From NCBI GenBank assembly GCA_963718105.1, contig OY970352.1, positions 3,038,001 to 3,102,000 of the forward strand: a stretch of DNA of 64,000 nt. Reading direction: 5' to 3'. Source of the stretch: DASYKT01 sp963718105. GTDB lineage: Bacteria > Acidobacteriota > Blastocatellia > Pyrinomonadales > Pyrinomonadaceae. A program made the translations under genes and the position numbers. Of this stretch, positions 26,309 through 35,383 are shown piece by piece. The notes under the pieces were generated by a model. That model did not search any database, was not told where the DNA came from, and saw only the letters and a list, made by a program, of their open reading frames with translations. Every line of letters begins with the position of its first letter. Position 1 is the first letter of the stretch.

Positions 26309-27702
26309 GATGCTACGTTCGCCTTCGTACCCAGTGCTCTCACTTCACTCTTAAAGATCTCACCGCGCTGCTCAAAACTCTTGAACATATCAAAGCTGGC
26401 ACATGCCGGGGCGAGCAAAACCACATCGTTTTTGTTTGCTGCCGCGAAAGATCTTTCCACTGCGTCTTTCATATCACCGGCGCGAACGATCTCCGCGTAT
26501 TTTTTTAACTGGCTTTCGATGTTATCAGCGTCCTCGCCGATCAAAACCAGCGTGCGAACCCGTGTTTTTACCAGTTCGGCCAGCGGTCCATACGGCGCAT
26601 GTTTTCCGCGCCCGCCGAGTATCAAAACAATCTGCCCTTCTTCGTCACCGGCCAGCGCTTCCAGGGCTTTCAAAGTGGCATCGACGCTGGTCGCTTTTGA
26701 ATCGTTATAAAATTTCACGCCTTCAACTGAAGTTACCAATTCAAGCCGATGCTCGACGGGCTTGAAATTTCGCACCGTCTCGCGCATCGAAGCGGGATCG
26801 GCGCCGCAGGCCAGCCCGGCGGCAAAACTCGCCAATACGTTTTGCACGTTGTGAATGCCGCGCAGGTTAATTTCATCACGCGTCGTCAAAACTTTTTCAC
26901 TTCCATTAGCGCGGCAAACCAGCTCGCGGCCGCGCATGAACAAGCCTTCATCCAGTTCGCGGCTGGTGCTAAAGAGCGAAACGTGCGCTTTCAAACCTGA
27001 TACCCACGACGCGGTGATCTCATCATCAGCATTGAGGATCGCCACATCATCCGCCGTCTGGTTCATAAACAAGCGATGCTTCGCCGCGGCGTAATCGGTA
27101 AAAAGATCGTAACGGTCCATGTGATTCGGCGTAACGTTTAAAGCCACCGCAACAGAGGGGCGAAAATCGACGATCGTTTCCAATTGAAAACTGGAAAGTT
27201 CGGCCACGGTCCAGGTGTCGTCATCCGAAGTTTCCGCCAGCGAGATCAGCACCGTGCCGATGTTTCCGCCAACCTGTGTTTTTAATCCCGCATCTTTTAG
27301 CATCTGCCCGATCAGAGTCGTCGTGGTCGTCTTGCCGTTTGAGCCGGTGATGCCGACGATGCGGCCTTTCATAAAACGATAGGCAAGCTCTACCTCGCCG
27401 ATGACTTCGCGGCTATCGTCATTTTGGGCCGCGCGATCGACATAACGCGCCGGAACGCTCGAGGTCGGAACCCCGGGCGAGATCACAACGAGTTCGATCT
27501 GGTCGAGCAGCCAGGAAGGAAGCATTCCTTCCATCAAACCGATGCCCTGCTCTTTCAAAGAACGTGCCTCTTCACTCCATTCGATAACCGGTTTTTTGTC
27601 GTGCAGCGCGACCACCGCTCCCCGCGCCGCCAAAAATCTCGCCGACCCTACGCCGCTCTTGCCCGCTCCGAGCACTAAAGTTTTTTTGCCCGCAAGTTCC
27701 AT
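26305..27702 (-). CDS. murD: UDP-N-acetylmuramoyl-L-alanine--D-glutamate ligase
   Basis: MurD adds D-Glu to UDP-MurNAc-L-Ala. The 465-residue protein has the N-terminal LVLGAGKSGVGSARFL loop, the ATP-binding loop GSNGKTTTT (120-128), the LNVTPNHMDRY segment and the C-domain YNDSKATSVDATLKAL typical of MurD. It is flanked on both sides by copies of the same inverted repeat (family B). The downstream copy supplies the TAG stop codon. Confidence 0.97.
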   Translation of the reverse strand: MELAGKKTLVLGAGKSGVGSARFLAARGAVVALHDKKPVIEWSEEARSLKEQGIGLMEGMLPSWLLDQIELVVISPGVPTSSVPARYVDRAAQNDDSREVIGEVELAYRFMKGRIVGITGSNGKTTTTTLIGQMLKDAGLKTQVGGNIGTVLISLAETSDDDTWTVAELSSFQLETIVDFRPSVAVALNVTPNHMDRYDLFTDYAAAKHRLFMNQTADDVAILNADDEITASWVSGLKAHVSLFSTSRELDEGLFMRGRELVCRANGSEKVLTTRDEINLRGIHNVQNVLASFAAGLACGADPASMRETVRNFKPVEHRLELVTSVEGVKFYNDSKATSVDATLKALEALAGDEEGQIVLILGGRGKHAPYGPLAELVKTRVRTLVLIGEDADNIESQLKKYAEIVRAGDMKDAVERSFAAANKNDVVLLAPACASFDMFKSFEQRGEIFKSEVRALGTKANVAS

Positions 27703-27709
27703 TCTAATC

Positions 27710-27813
27710 GTAGCGCCAGCGTCTCGCTGGCTGTCGCGGCTGCGTCTCGCTGCCGCTTCTTAGCTGGCGCGGGCGGGACGCCCACGCGACTGCCGCCGAG
27801 ACGGCGGCGCTAC
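27710..27813. repeat. Inverted repeat, family B, copy 2 (between mraY and murD)
   Basis: The outer arms GTAGCGCCAGCGTCTCGCTG (27710-27729) and GCCGAGACGGCGGCGCTAC (27795-27813) pair. The interior (GCGTCTCGCTGCCGC, GCGGGCGGGACGC) carries further short palindromes. It occupies nearly the whole gap between mraY and murD. Confidence 0.85.
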
Positions 27814-27818
27814 AAAAA

Positions 27819-28943
27819 TCAACGCAATTTCAAAGTCGCCAAACTAAGCAGCGCAAACAGCACAGCCACGATCACAAAACGAAAAACTACCTTTGATTCT
27901 TTCCAGCCGCTCAATTCGAAATGATGATGTATCGGAGACATCTTGAAAATGCGCCTGCCGGTCGTCTTAAACGAAGCCACCTGGATCATCACCGACAGCG
28001 CTTCGAGAATGAACACGCCGCCGATAAAGGGCAGCAAAAATTCCTGTTTCGTCAGGATCGCGACCGTGCCGAGCGCGCCGCCGATCGCCAGGCTGCCCAC
28101 GTCGCCCATAAAAACTTCCGCCGGTGGAGCGTTGTACCACAAGAATCCGAGGCTGGCCCCGACCATCGCGCCGCAAAAAACCGTCAACTCCGCGGCCTCA
28201 GGCTTGTGCGTGATATCGAGCCTTTCGGCCCAGCGCGCGTCGCTGGCGATATAGGTCAGCGCCGTCAGCGCGGACATCGCGATAAAAGTTATGCTGGTCG
28301 CCAGGCCGTCCAAACCGTCGGTCAAATTTACGGCGTTTGACGAGCCGAGCAGGATAAAGGCGATAAAGAACGCATAGACCCACGGATAAATAGTTGTGAT
28401 GCCGTTCGCCTCGGCCGTTTCCTTAAAGAAAGGAATGCTCAGGTTCCACGGGTAATTTCCGATCAGGTAAAGCGCCAGAAAAATGCCCCCGGCGATCAGC
28501 AGTTGGCCGATCAATTTTTGTTTGCCGGTCAGGCCGAGGCTGCGTTTTTTCGTTATCTTGATGAAATCATCGGCAAAACCGATCGCGGCAAAAAGCGTCG
28601 TGGCGATCAGCGCCATCCATAGATAAGGAGCGGTCAGCCGCGCCCACAATAAAGTCGAAACGATCACCGAGCCGATGATCAGCACACCGCCCATTGTCGG
28701 CGTGCCTTTTTTTGCCTGATGCGATTCCGGGCCTTCTTCGCGGATCTCCTGTCCGAATTTTAGTTCGGCAAGTTTTTTGATCACGAATTTTCCCAACAGC
28801 AGCGAAACGAGCAGCGAAGTGATGGTCGCCATCGCGGTGCGGAAAGTGACGTACTGAATGACGTTGAGGACGCGAATAAAATAAGACGCGGTGTCCCTCG
28901 ACGCGTTCAAAAATATCCACTCGTATAAAAGATGATAGAGCAT
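27819..28943 (-). CDS. mraY: Phospho-MurNAc-pentapeptide transferase
   Basis: MraY transfers phospho-MurNAc-pentapeptide to undecaprenyl phosphate, making lipid I in the cytoplasmic membrane. The 374 residues hold about ten membrane segments. Landmarks are KKGTPTMGGVLI, FADDFIKITKKRSLGLTGKQ with the catalytic-site Asp pair, SSNAVNLTDGLDGLA, FMGDVGSLAIGGALG and the histidine cluster PIHHHFELSGW near the C-terminus. All are family-diagnostic. Confidence 0.98.
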   Translation of the reverse strand: MLYHLLYEWIFLNASRDTASYFIRVLNVIQYVTFRTAMATITSLLVSLLLGKFVIKKLAELKFGQEIREEGPESHQAKKGTPTMGGVLIIGSVIVSTLLWARLTAPYLWMALIATTLFAAIGFADDFIKITKKRSLGLTGKQKLIGQLLIAGGIFLALYLIGNYPWNLSIPFFKETAEANGITTIYPWVYAFFIAFILLGSSNAVNLTDGLDGLATSITFIAMSALTALTYIASDARWAERLDITHKPEAAELTVFCGAMVGASLGFLWYNAPPAEVFMGDVGSLAIGGALGTVAILTKQEFLLPFIGGVFILEALSVMIQVASFKTTGRRIFKMSPIHHHFELSGWKESKVVFRFVIVAVLFALLSLATLKLR

Positions 28944-28953
28944 CCGTTTTTAT

Positions 28954-30405
28954 TTACTCAGCCAACGCAAACTTTTCCGTTAATTTCGCCACTATCTTTT
29001 CCGTTCGCACACCGCGCGAGCCTTTGACCAGCACCAGGTCGCCTGCGCGAACTTCATTAACGATCTCTTCGGCGGCTTGATCCGAATCGACAAAAAACTT
29101 CGTTTCCTTCAGTCCCGCCTCCTGCGCGCCCGCGGTCAGCTCAGCCGCCAGTCCCCGCACGCCAAACAGCGCGTCAACTCCGCTCACCGCGATCTTTTTG
29201 CCGGTTTCATGATGGATCGCCGCGGCCTCAGTGCCCAGCTCCAGCATTTCACCCGCGACAACTATTTTTCGTTTTGCGTGGCCGCCATTTTCCACCAGAG
29301 TTTCGACCATACTCATCAGCGCATCGGGATTGGAGTTATACGAATCGTTGACCACTTCAAACCCGGCGGCAAAACGCAGTACTTCCCCGCGCTGTGGCGG
29401 CGGCGCAACCGTCTCTAGCGCGCGAGCGATATTTTCCGGCGAAATTTTAAATCCTAAACCGACCGCTGCGGCTGCCAGCGCGTTCGATATATTGTGCCGC
29501 CCGGCCAGTTTCATACTAACTGTAGCGTGTCCGGCCGGAGTGTGCAATTTAAAATCGGTCTGCCCGAATTTTTTTGAGTGAATTTCTGAAGCGCTAATGT
29601 CTGCTGCATGGGAAATTCCATAGGTTATGTTCGGGCCCCGGTGCTTTTCCTTCATTGCCAGCACGCGCGGGTCGTCCGCATTTAAAACAGCCGTGCCGCT
29701 GGGTTTCATTCCTTCCACGAGTTCGGCTTTAGCGGCGGCGATGGCTTCGATCGAGCCGAGATGTTCCAAATGAACAGGCAGTACATTTAATTCGACGGCA
29801 AAGTCAGGCGGGGTTATCTCGCACAGGCGTTTGATCTCATGCATCGGGGTGGACATTCCCATTTCCAGCACGGCTACATCATAATCCCCTTCCGAAGACA
29901 GGCGCAAAACCGTCAGCGGATGCCCGAGCCCGTTGTTATAATTTTTTACATTTTTCAGCACGCGAAAACCGTTTTCCGAAAGCACGTGCGCCGTTAATTC
30001 CTTGGCCGTGGTTTTCCCCGCGCTGCCCGTCACCGCAACGACCGGTTTTCCCCAATCACGGTAGATCCCGGCGGCCAGCGCCTGCAGTGCAACGATGGCG
30101 TCACCAACCAAAAGCAGCCGGTCGAGAAATTGTTCGAGCTCAGGGTTTCCAAAAACTTTGTCGGGACGCGCGACGCAGGCTATCGCGCCGCTCTCAAAAG
30201 CGCCCTTGATAAATCCGTGGCTGTCGGCAAAATCACCGTTGAAACCGTTGTTTTTATAATCGGGCTGCGAGAGCGCAAAAAATATTTCGCCCGCTTTAAC
30301 TTCGCGCGAGTCTATTGAAAAATTCCTGACTTCAGCGTCGAGTAAAGCGGGAGAAAATTTCCGCGTATCGGCTATGATGTATTTGGCTACGCTGCTGAGT
30401 TTCAA
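28954..30405 (-). CDS. murF: UDP-MurNAc-tripeptide--D-Ala-D-Ala ligase
   Basis: MurF adds D-Ala-D-Ala to complete the cytoplasmic pentapeptide precursor. In 483 residues it has the N-terminal Mur domain (IDSREVKAGEIFFAL), the ATP loop GSAGKTT (127-133), LEMGMSTPMHEIKRL, and the C-terminal NDSYNSNPDAL and LELGTEAAAIHHE segments. Its start overlaps the ftsI stop by four bases. murE, normally between ftsI and murF, is absent here. Confidence 0.97.
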   Translation of the reverse strand: MKLSSVAKYIIADTRKFSPALLDAEVRNFSIDSREVKAGEIFFALSQPDYKNNGFNGDFADSHGFIKGAFESGAIACVARPDKVFGNPELEQFLDRLLLVGDAIVALQALAAGIYRDWGKPVVAVTGSAGKTTAKELTAHVLSENGFRVLKNVKNYNNGLGHPLTVLRLSSEGDYDVAVLEMGMSTPMHEIKRLCEITPPDFAVELNVLPVHLEHLGSIEAIAAAKAELVEGMKPSGTAVLNADDPRVLAMKEKHRGPNITYGISHAADISASEIHSKKFGQTDFKLHTPAGHATVSMKLAGRHNISNALAAAAVGLGFKISPENIARALETVAPPPQRGEVLRFAAGFEVVNDSYNSNPDALMSMVETLVENGGHAKRKIVVAGEMLELGTEAAAIHHETGKKIAVSGVDALFGVRGLAAELTAGAQEAGLKETKFFVDSDQAAEEIVNEVRAGDLVLVKGSRGVRTEKIVAKLTEKFALAE

Positions 30406-32342
30406 GTTTTATTCCTTTGTTTCGCTTTCTCTTCCGTTGTTTTCTTTGTCTCTACCGCAACCTTTTTATCGGGAGCCTTTTTATCGGCGTCCTTTTTGTT
30501 TTTTTCTTCCCTTTTATCTTTATCCGTTTTCGCCTCTTTGTCAGCCTCGGCTTTTTTTACCGCCGGCGGCAGTTCGATGCCTTCTTTCTCGTCTTTTACG
30601 GCTTCAGCGGTTTGCAAAAACTCCGGATGAATTTCCCTGTTTGGCAGAACGTTCAGCCGCGGCAATACTTGCTCGGCAATGGCCTTAAAGATCGGCGCCG
30701 CCACGGTTCCGCCGTCCCGCCCGCCGATGGTCGGGTCGTCAACCATCACGGCGATCACCACCGCGGGATTATCGGCCGGGGCCATTCCGATAAATGACGA
30801 GATCCTTTTTCCTTCGCTGTAGCCTTTCTTCTGATCGTATTTCCAGGCCGTTCCGGTCTTTCCCGACACCGTATAGCCTTCGAGCTGGGCGCGGCGGCCG
30901 GTCCCGCTTTTGACGACTTCGCGCATCATATTTCTCAGCGTCCGCGCGGCTTCGGCGCTTACTACCTGGGTCTTCTGCGGCTGCGCCACATAGCTCGGGT
31001 CTTTTCCCTCTTCGCCGATCTGCCTGACCACGTGCGGCTGCACCCGCAGGCCGTCATTAGCAATGGTCGCGTACGCCGAAGCCATTTGCAACGAGGTAAC
31101 GCCCACTTCATAACCTATCGACATTGAGGCCAGCGAATCGGCCGCCCAATTTTTTGTCGAGCGTAAAATTCCGGACGTTTCCGAAGGAAGCTCGACACCG
31201 GTCGGGGCGCCAAGGCCGAAGCGGCGGGCATATTCATAGAACCTGTCCTTGTCCAGCCGCTGTCCGACCTTGATCGCGGCTACATTATTAGAAACCGCCA
31301 AAGCTTTGGTAAAAGGCACGACGCCGAGCGGGTGCCCGTCGGTAAATTTATGCTCGGCAATAGTGATCGAGCCGTTGTTGCAATCGATCTGTTCATCGGG
31401 TTTGATCAGCCCGGCATCGAGCGCGGCCCCGTAAGTGATCAGTTTAAAAACCGAGCCCGGCGAGTAGTATTCCTCGATCGCTTTGTTGCGCCACGAGGCC
31501 GAGGCAAAATTCTTGTAGTTGTTAAGATCAAAGCTCGGCAGGCTGGCCATCGCTAAAACTTCACCGGTCTTCGGATCCAGAACCACGGCCGTTCCACTTT
31601 TGGCGCCGACGGCATCAAGCCCCTGCTTCAGCGCTTTTTCAGCTTCGTACTGGATGGTCGAATCGATGGTGAGATAAACGTCTTTGGGCGCGGCGACGGT
31701 ATTTTCCGAAAGCTCGTATACCCGGCCATACCGGTCGTGCTCCTGGTAGCCGCCGATCACATCGCCGTGCAGATTTATTTCCTGCGAGCGCTCGATACCT
31801 GACTGGCCTTCATCGTCTATATTGCTAAAACCCACCACCTGCGCCGCTGTCTGGTGGGGATAGCTGCGCTTCTGGTCTTTTTCCCACTTGATCCCCGCCA
31901 GTTCCAGGGCCTTTATCTTTTCGACTTTTTCATCACCCAGCTCCGGCGCAAAGCGAACGTATTTTTTTCCGCTTTCTTTGGCTTTTTTGATGCGGTTGAT
32001 GATTTCCTGCGGTTTTTCCTTGAGCACGGCGGCCAGTTTGGTCCCGGTGGCCTCGGCATTTTCGATCTTGTCAGGTTCGATAAAAAGTGATCCGACATTT
32101 AAGCTCACCGCCAGCGGCGAACCGTTGCGGTCGTAGATCGTCCCACGCAGTTGTTTTTCGCGGATCTTTTCGCGCCGCTGATTCTGCGCTTTCTGCAGCA
32201 GCCAATCGTGCTGATTCACTTGCAGATGAACCAGCCGCACGCCGATCACACCCATCCAGATCACCCAGATACCGACGATGAGTAAAAATCTGGCAAAGAC
32301 CATTTGTGCCTGTTTTGTTCGCTGTGTTCTGCTGCGGCGCAT
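30402..32342 (-). CDS. ftsI: Peptidoglycan D,D-transpeptidase FtsI (PBP3 type)
   Basis: This septal class B penicillin-binding protein cross-links peptidoglycan. The 646 residues start with a basic tail and one membrane anchor (about 15-38), then a pedestal domain. The transpeptidase domain has S297-V-F-K300, the SNN motif (351-353) and the KTG motif (495-497). A long, highly charged tail from about 580 to the end is rich in Lys, Glu, Asp and Ala and is unusual for FtsI; it is probably periplasmic and disordered. The gene sits between the ftsL-like gene and murF. Confidence 0.95.
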   Translation of the reverse strand: MRRSRTQRTKQAQMVFARFLLIVGIWVIWMGVIGVRLVHLQVNQHDWLLQKAQNQRREKIREKQLRGTIYDRNGSPLAVSLNVGSLFIEPDKIENAEATGTKLAAVLKEKPQEIINRIKKAKESGKKYVRFAPELGDEKVEKIKALELAGIKWEKDQKRSYPHQTAAQVVGFSNIDDEGQSGIERSQEINLHGDVIGGYQEHDRYGRVYELSENTVAAPKDVYLTIDSTIQYEAEKALKQGLDAVGAKSGTAVVLDPKTGEVLAMASLPSFDLNNYKNFASASWRNKAIEEYYSPGSVFKLITYGAALDAGLIKPDEQIDCNNGSITIAEHKFTDGHPLGVVPFTKALAVSNNVAAIKVGQRLDKDRFYEYARRFGLGAPTGVELPSETSGILRSTKNWAADSLASMSIGYEVGVTSLQMASAYATIANDGLRVQPHVVRQIGEEGKDPSYVAQPQKTQVVSAEAARTLRNMMREVVKSGTGRRAQLEGYTVSGKTGTAWKYDQKKGYSEGKRISSFIGMAPADNPAVVIAVMVDDPTIGGRDGGTVAAPIFKAIAEQVLPRLNVLPNREIHPEFLQTAEAVKDEKEGIELPPAVKKAEADKEAKTDKDKREEKNKKDADKKAPDKKVAVETKKTTEEKAKQRNKT

Positions 32343-32374
32343 TTTGATTACTCCCCGAAAGTATTTGTGGAAAA

Positions 32375-32944
32375 TTATTTTTTGGCGATCAAGGTCCGTC
32401 CGGTTTCTTTGCCCGATCCTTTGCCCAATCCTTTGGCTGACGCCTTGGCGATATCGGCTTTGACGCTTCTAGCACTCTGGTCTTTCTTTTCGCTGTCGAC
32501 CGGCCTCACACTCACGGTTTTAATGATCTTTGCCGTGTCATTTTTTTCCGCTGGGGTTTTGCTCTTGTTATCGGCGATCGTCTGGGCGGATTCGGGCTGC
32601 AGCGCATTCCTCGTCCCATCGATAAATTGAAAAGCGTCGGAGGTAAATTTTCGCAGGCCGATCTTTAACCCGGCTTTCTCGATCGTGGCCGGCGCGGAGA
32701 CTTCCTCGCGCTCGACGCGCAATTTTCTCTGTTCATCTTCCAGGCCCTGTCTGACCTTGCGCATATTGCTGTTCTTCATGCTCAGATCCACCGAGGAAAA
32801 ATGCTGTTTTGCGGCAAAGAAAAATCCCACGCCCATGATCCCCGCGCAAAGCAGCCCCATCGCAAAATATTGCCACGGAATAGGAGCCTGTTCGCGCTTT
32901 ACTTTTTCGCCGGTTCGTTCTTTGATCTGTTTTCGGTTAGCCAT
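32375..32944 (-). CDS. ftsL: FtsL-like division protein
   Basis: The gene occupies the place of ftsL between rsmH and ftsI. The 189-residue product has a basic cytoplasmic start, one membrane segment at about 24-45 (WQYFAMGLLCAGIMGVGFFFAA) and a heptad-rich segment at about 55-90, the FtsL layout. FtsL recruits FtsB/FtsQ and activates FtsWI. The extra 90-residue C-terminal part, rich in Lys, Ala and Ser, makes it longer than usual (about 100-120). Primary sequence is poorly conserved, so the name rests on position and topology. Confidence 0.7.
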   Translation of the reverse strand: MANRKQIKERTGEKVKREQAPIPWQYFAMGLLCAGIMGVGFFFAAKQHFSSVDLSMKNSNMRKVRQGLEDEQRKLRVEREEVSAPATIEKAGLKIGLRKFTSDAFQFIDGTRNALQPESAQTIADNKSKTPAEKNDTAKIIKTVSVRPVDSEKKDQSARSVKADIAKASAKGLGKGSGKETGRTLIAKK

Positions 32945-32977
32945 ATTTTTACACTCGACAGGGGAATTCTTTGACCT

Positions 32978-33958
32978 TTATAACTTGCTGCAAACACGGA
33001 GCTTAGCGCTGCGCGCACGCGGGTTTTCCGCCATTTCCTCGGCGCCCGGCAGTACCGGGCGTTTGGTTAAAATTTCAACTTTTTTCTCCGCGCCGCAAAT
33101 GCATAAAGGGAGCCGCGGAGGGCAGGAACATTTCCCCGCCAGTTTCTGAAAAGTTTGTTTGACGATACGGTCTTCCAGGGAATGAAAGCTGATGATGGCC
33201 AGTCTGCCCGTAGTGTCTAAAATGTCAATTGCGTCGCTGATAAAATCAGCCAGGATATCTAACTCTTTGTTGACCGCGATGCGCAGCGCCTGAAAGGTCC
33301 TGGTCGCGGGATGGATCTGATCGTGCTTACTTTTTTTTACCGCGCGGCTGACCAGATCGGCTAATTCTTTTGTCGTCTCTATCGGCTCGCCCCGCTCTCT
33401 TCGTTCAACTATCCACCGCGCGATGCGGCGGGAAAATCTTTCTTCGCCGTATTGATAGATGACGTTTGCGATCTCTTCTTCGGAAAGGCGCTGTAAAAGC
33501 TCGGCGGCGGTTTCGCTCTCGTCGGCATCGTCAGTGGTACCGGGGGCGGCATTCATCCGCATATCGAGCGGCGCATCGTAGCGAAAACTAAAACCGCGTT
33601 CGGCGCTGTCAAACTGCAGCGAGGAAACTCCCAGATCGGCCAAAATGCCGTTCGGCTTTTCCGCTCCGGACTGCCGCCAGATATCCTTTAGCTGCGAAAA
33701 ATTACTGTGAAAGATCTGAATACGGTCGCCGAATTTTTCGAGTCGTTCTTTGGCATAGGCGATCGCCTCAGTGTCCTGATCGATCCCTGTCACCCGCGCC
33801 TGAGTACTTTTTTCCAGCAGCGCCTCGGCGTGGCCGCCCAAGCCCAGAGTGGCATCAATAAACAGTCCGCCCCGCTCCGGGGCCAGAAATTCCACCACTT
33901 CCGTTAATAAAACGGGAGAGTGAAGTTCTTCAGCCTCGTTTTTTTGCACAGTATTCAC
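32978..33958 (-). CDS. rsmH: 16S rRNA m4C1402 methyltransferase
   Basis: RsmH (MraW) N4-methylates C1402 of 16S rRNA. The 326 residues begin HSPVLLTEVVEFL, followed by SAM motif I (FIDATLGLGGHAEALL), GILADLGVSSLQFD, the SFRYDAPLDMRMN segment, FQALRIAVNKEL, and ISFHSLEDRIVKQTF near the end. All are diagnostic. It is the first gene of the dcw cluster here; mraZ, its usual upstream partner, is missing. Confidence 0.97.
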   Translation of the reverse strand: MNTVQKNEAEELHSPVLLTEVVEFLAPERGGLFIDATLGLGGHAEALLEKSTQARVTGIDQDTEAIAYAKERLEKFGDRIQIFHSNFSQLKDIWRQSGAEKPNGILADLGVSSLQFDSAERGFSFRYDAPLDMRMNAAPGTTDDADESETAAELLQRLSEEEIANVIYQYGEERFSRRIARWIVERRERGEPIETTKELADLVSRAVKKSKHDQIHPATRTFQALRIAVNKELDILADFISDAIDILDTTGRLAIISFHSLEDRIVKQTFQKLAGKCSCPPRLPLCICGAEKKVEILTKRPVLPGAEEMAENPRARSAKLRVCSKL

Positions 33959-34223
33959 ACGATTAGTTCAAAGAACGGTTTTGAAAAAGAACGTTATTTA
34001 GTTGTGACGTTGAGACGGCTGCTTAGTTAAAGCCCGGAGTAAGCGCCGCTAAAACCTGGATTTTCGCTTATTTTGATCTTGTAGACGCCTTTTCGGCCCG
34101 ATTGCCGAGTGTTTAAGCATTCTTAAGATTTTCTTAAGCAAAATTATTTTTTTGACAAAAAAATATCAGACGGCCAGATCTGAAATCGGTTGCATTGCGT
34201 TGTAAATACGCCAGCTACACGCA

Positions 34224-34252
34224 AATATAAGCCTTTCCCGTACCTGTGTCAA
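34224..34252 (-). promoter_or_regulatory. Sigma70-type promoter of the dcw operon
   Basis: On the minus strand a perfect -35 box TTGACA (34252-34247) is followed after exactly 17 bases by TATATT (34229-34224), which matches the -10 consensus at five of six positions. Transcription would start near 34217 and run into rsmH. Confidence 0.65.
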
Positions 34253-34316
34253 GCAGAATCTTCAAAAAATATTGCTTAATTCAAATGCTTAAAATTTACC
34301 CTATTTTTGCTGATTT

Positions 34317-34447
34317 TTATAGAGTGCGGGCATCTTTGCCCGCAAAGCCTGTCGCTAGACAAGCTAAATAGGTCAGCCTTCAGGCTATTAAGATAAACCG
34401 GCTCGAACTCGGAAGCGTTAGTTGCGGGCAGGATGCCCGCGCTCCAT
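34317..34447. repeat. Inverted repeat with two GCGGGCAT hairpins (family K)
   Basis: Two small hairpins, GCGGGCATCTTTGCCCGC (34326-34343) and GCGGGCAGGATGCCCGC (34424-34440), are themselves arranged as arms of a larger palindrome (TATAGAGTGCGGGC and GCCCGCGCTCCATA). Confidence 0.75.
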
Positions 34448-34517
34448 AGAAGATGCTCACTGGTTTGTGTTATTCTCTAAAATTCTTGAGAGCAGGAAAG
34501 TTTATATTAAATAGGCC

Positions 34518-35345
34518 TTGAATATCTCTTTTTTACAAATTCTGATATTGGGACTTATAGCTGCTTCGGCCAACGGTTTGGGCGGCCTGATACTGCTGCC
34601 TTCAAACATCCACTCGCGGTACCGCAAGCTTTTGAGGTTTTTAGTGGCTCTGGGCGCGGGCTTTATGCTTTCGGTCACTTTTATCGAGCTGATGCCGGAG
34701 ATCTTTAAGCTCTGGCAAAGTTCATCTGCGGCCGCATCTTCGCTCGAATCTTACGCCGTCCCGATGCTGCTGCTGCTGGGCGGTTACCTGCTGACACAGT
34801 TTTTTGAGCATACTATCGCCCCACATTTTCATCTGGGCGAAGACATCTCCGGCGATAGCACCCATGACCACGGCGAACACCTGATCTCTACCGCCTCGAC
34901 CTACACGGCGCTGGGCGGCTTTATGATCCACACGTTTTTTGACGGCGTGGCGATCGCGGCCGCCTCGCAAATAAATTCCGAAACGGGCCTTCTGGTTTTC
35001 ATCGCCGTCTTTCTGCATAAATTTCCCGAAGGCTTTACCACCACCTCGCTGGTCTTAGCCGCCGGCAAGAGTTGGAAAAAAGCCTTTATCGCGACAAACG
35101 TGGTCGGGTTGACCACTCTGATAGGCGTGCTGGGTTATTTTTTATTCGGCAATCTGCTGGGAGTTTCCGTCGCTTACGCGCTGCCGGTGGCCACCGGCGT
35201 GACGCTTTACGTGGCCGCCAGCGACCTGATACCGGAAGTAAATCACCACGGCGGAAAGAACCCTCTGGTCTCTCTCTTTGTTTTTGCGGGGGTCGCGCTG
35301 TTTTTTCTTATCCATTACCTTTTGCATATTCTGCTCGGAATCTGA
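34518..35345 (+). CDS. ZIP-family metal transporter
   Basis: This 275-residue polytopic membrane protein has about eight hydrophobic segments. The ZIP signatures are HTFFDGVAIAAA (about 141-152) and HKFPEGFTTTSL (about 168-179), whose His, Asp and Glu residues form the metal site. ZIP proteins import zinc, iron or manganese. The loop HFHLGEDISGDSTHDHGEH is rich in His, Asp and Glu and may bind metal. The TTG start at 34518 keeps the first membrane segment intact, but its ribosome site is weak, so the start is uncertain. Confidence 0.85.
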   Translation: MNISFLQILILGLIAASANGLGGLILLPSNIHSRYRKLLRFLVALGAGFMLSVTFIELMPEIFKLWQSSSAAASSLESYAVPMLLLLGGYLLTQFFEHTIAPHFHLGEDISGDSTHDHGEHLISTASTYTALGGFMIHTFFDGVAIAAASQINSETGLLVFIAVFLHKFPEGFTTTSLVLAAGKSWKKAFIATNVVGLTTLIGVLGYFLFGNLLGVSVAYALPVATGVTLYVAASDLIPEVNHHGGKNPLVSLFVFAGVALFFLIHYLLHILLGI

Positions 35346-35383
35346 GAACATTAAGGAACGCTTTTCGTAAATCTGTGGAGACG

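Larger units (their letters stand above)
33959..34517. other. 559-base divergent region between the dcw operon and the ZIP gene
   Basis: It holds the dcw promoter (34224-34252), an AT-rich stretch with a poly-T tract near 34147, and an inverted repeat (34317-34447). No mraZ-like reading frame or tandem TGGGN boxes were found. The leader from promoter to rsmH is about 260 bases without recognised structure. Confidence 0.6.

Noticed and set aside
35072..35383. N-terminal extension of the TPM protein
   Set aside because: The segment overlaps the ZIP gene in another frame and would bury the signal peptide.
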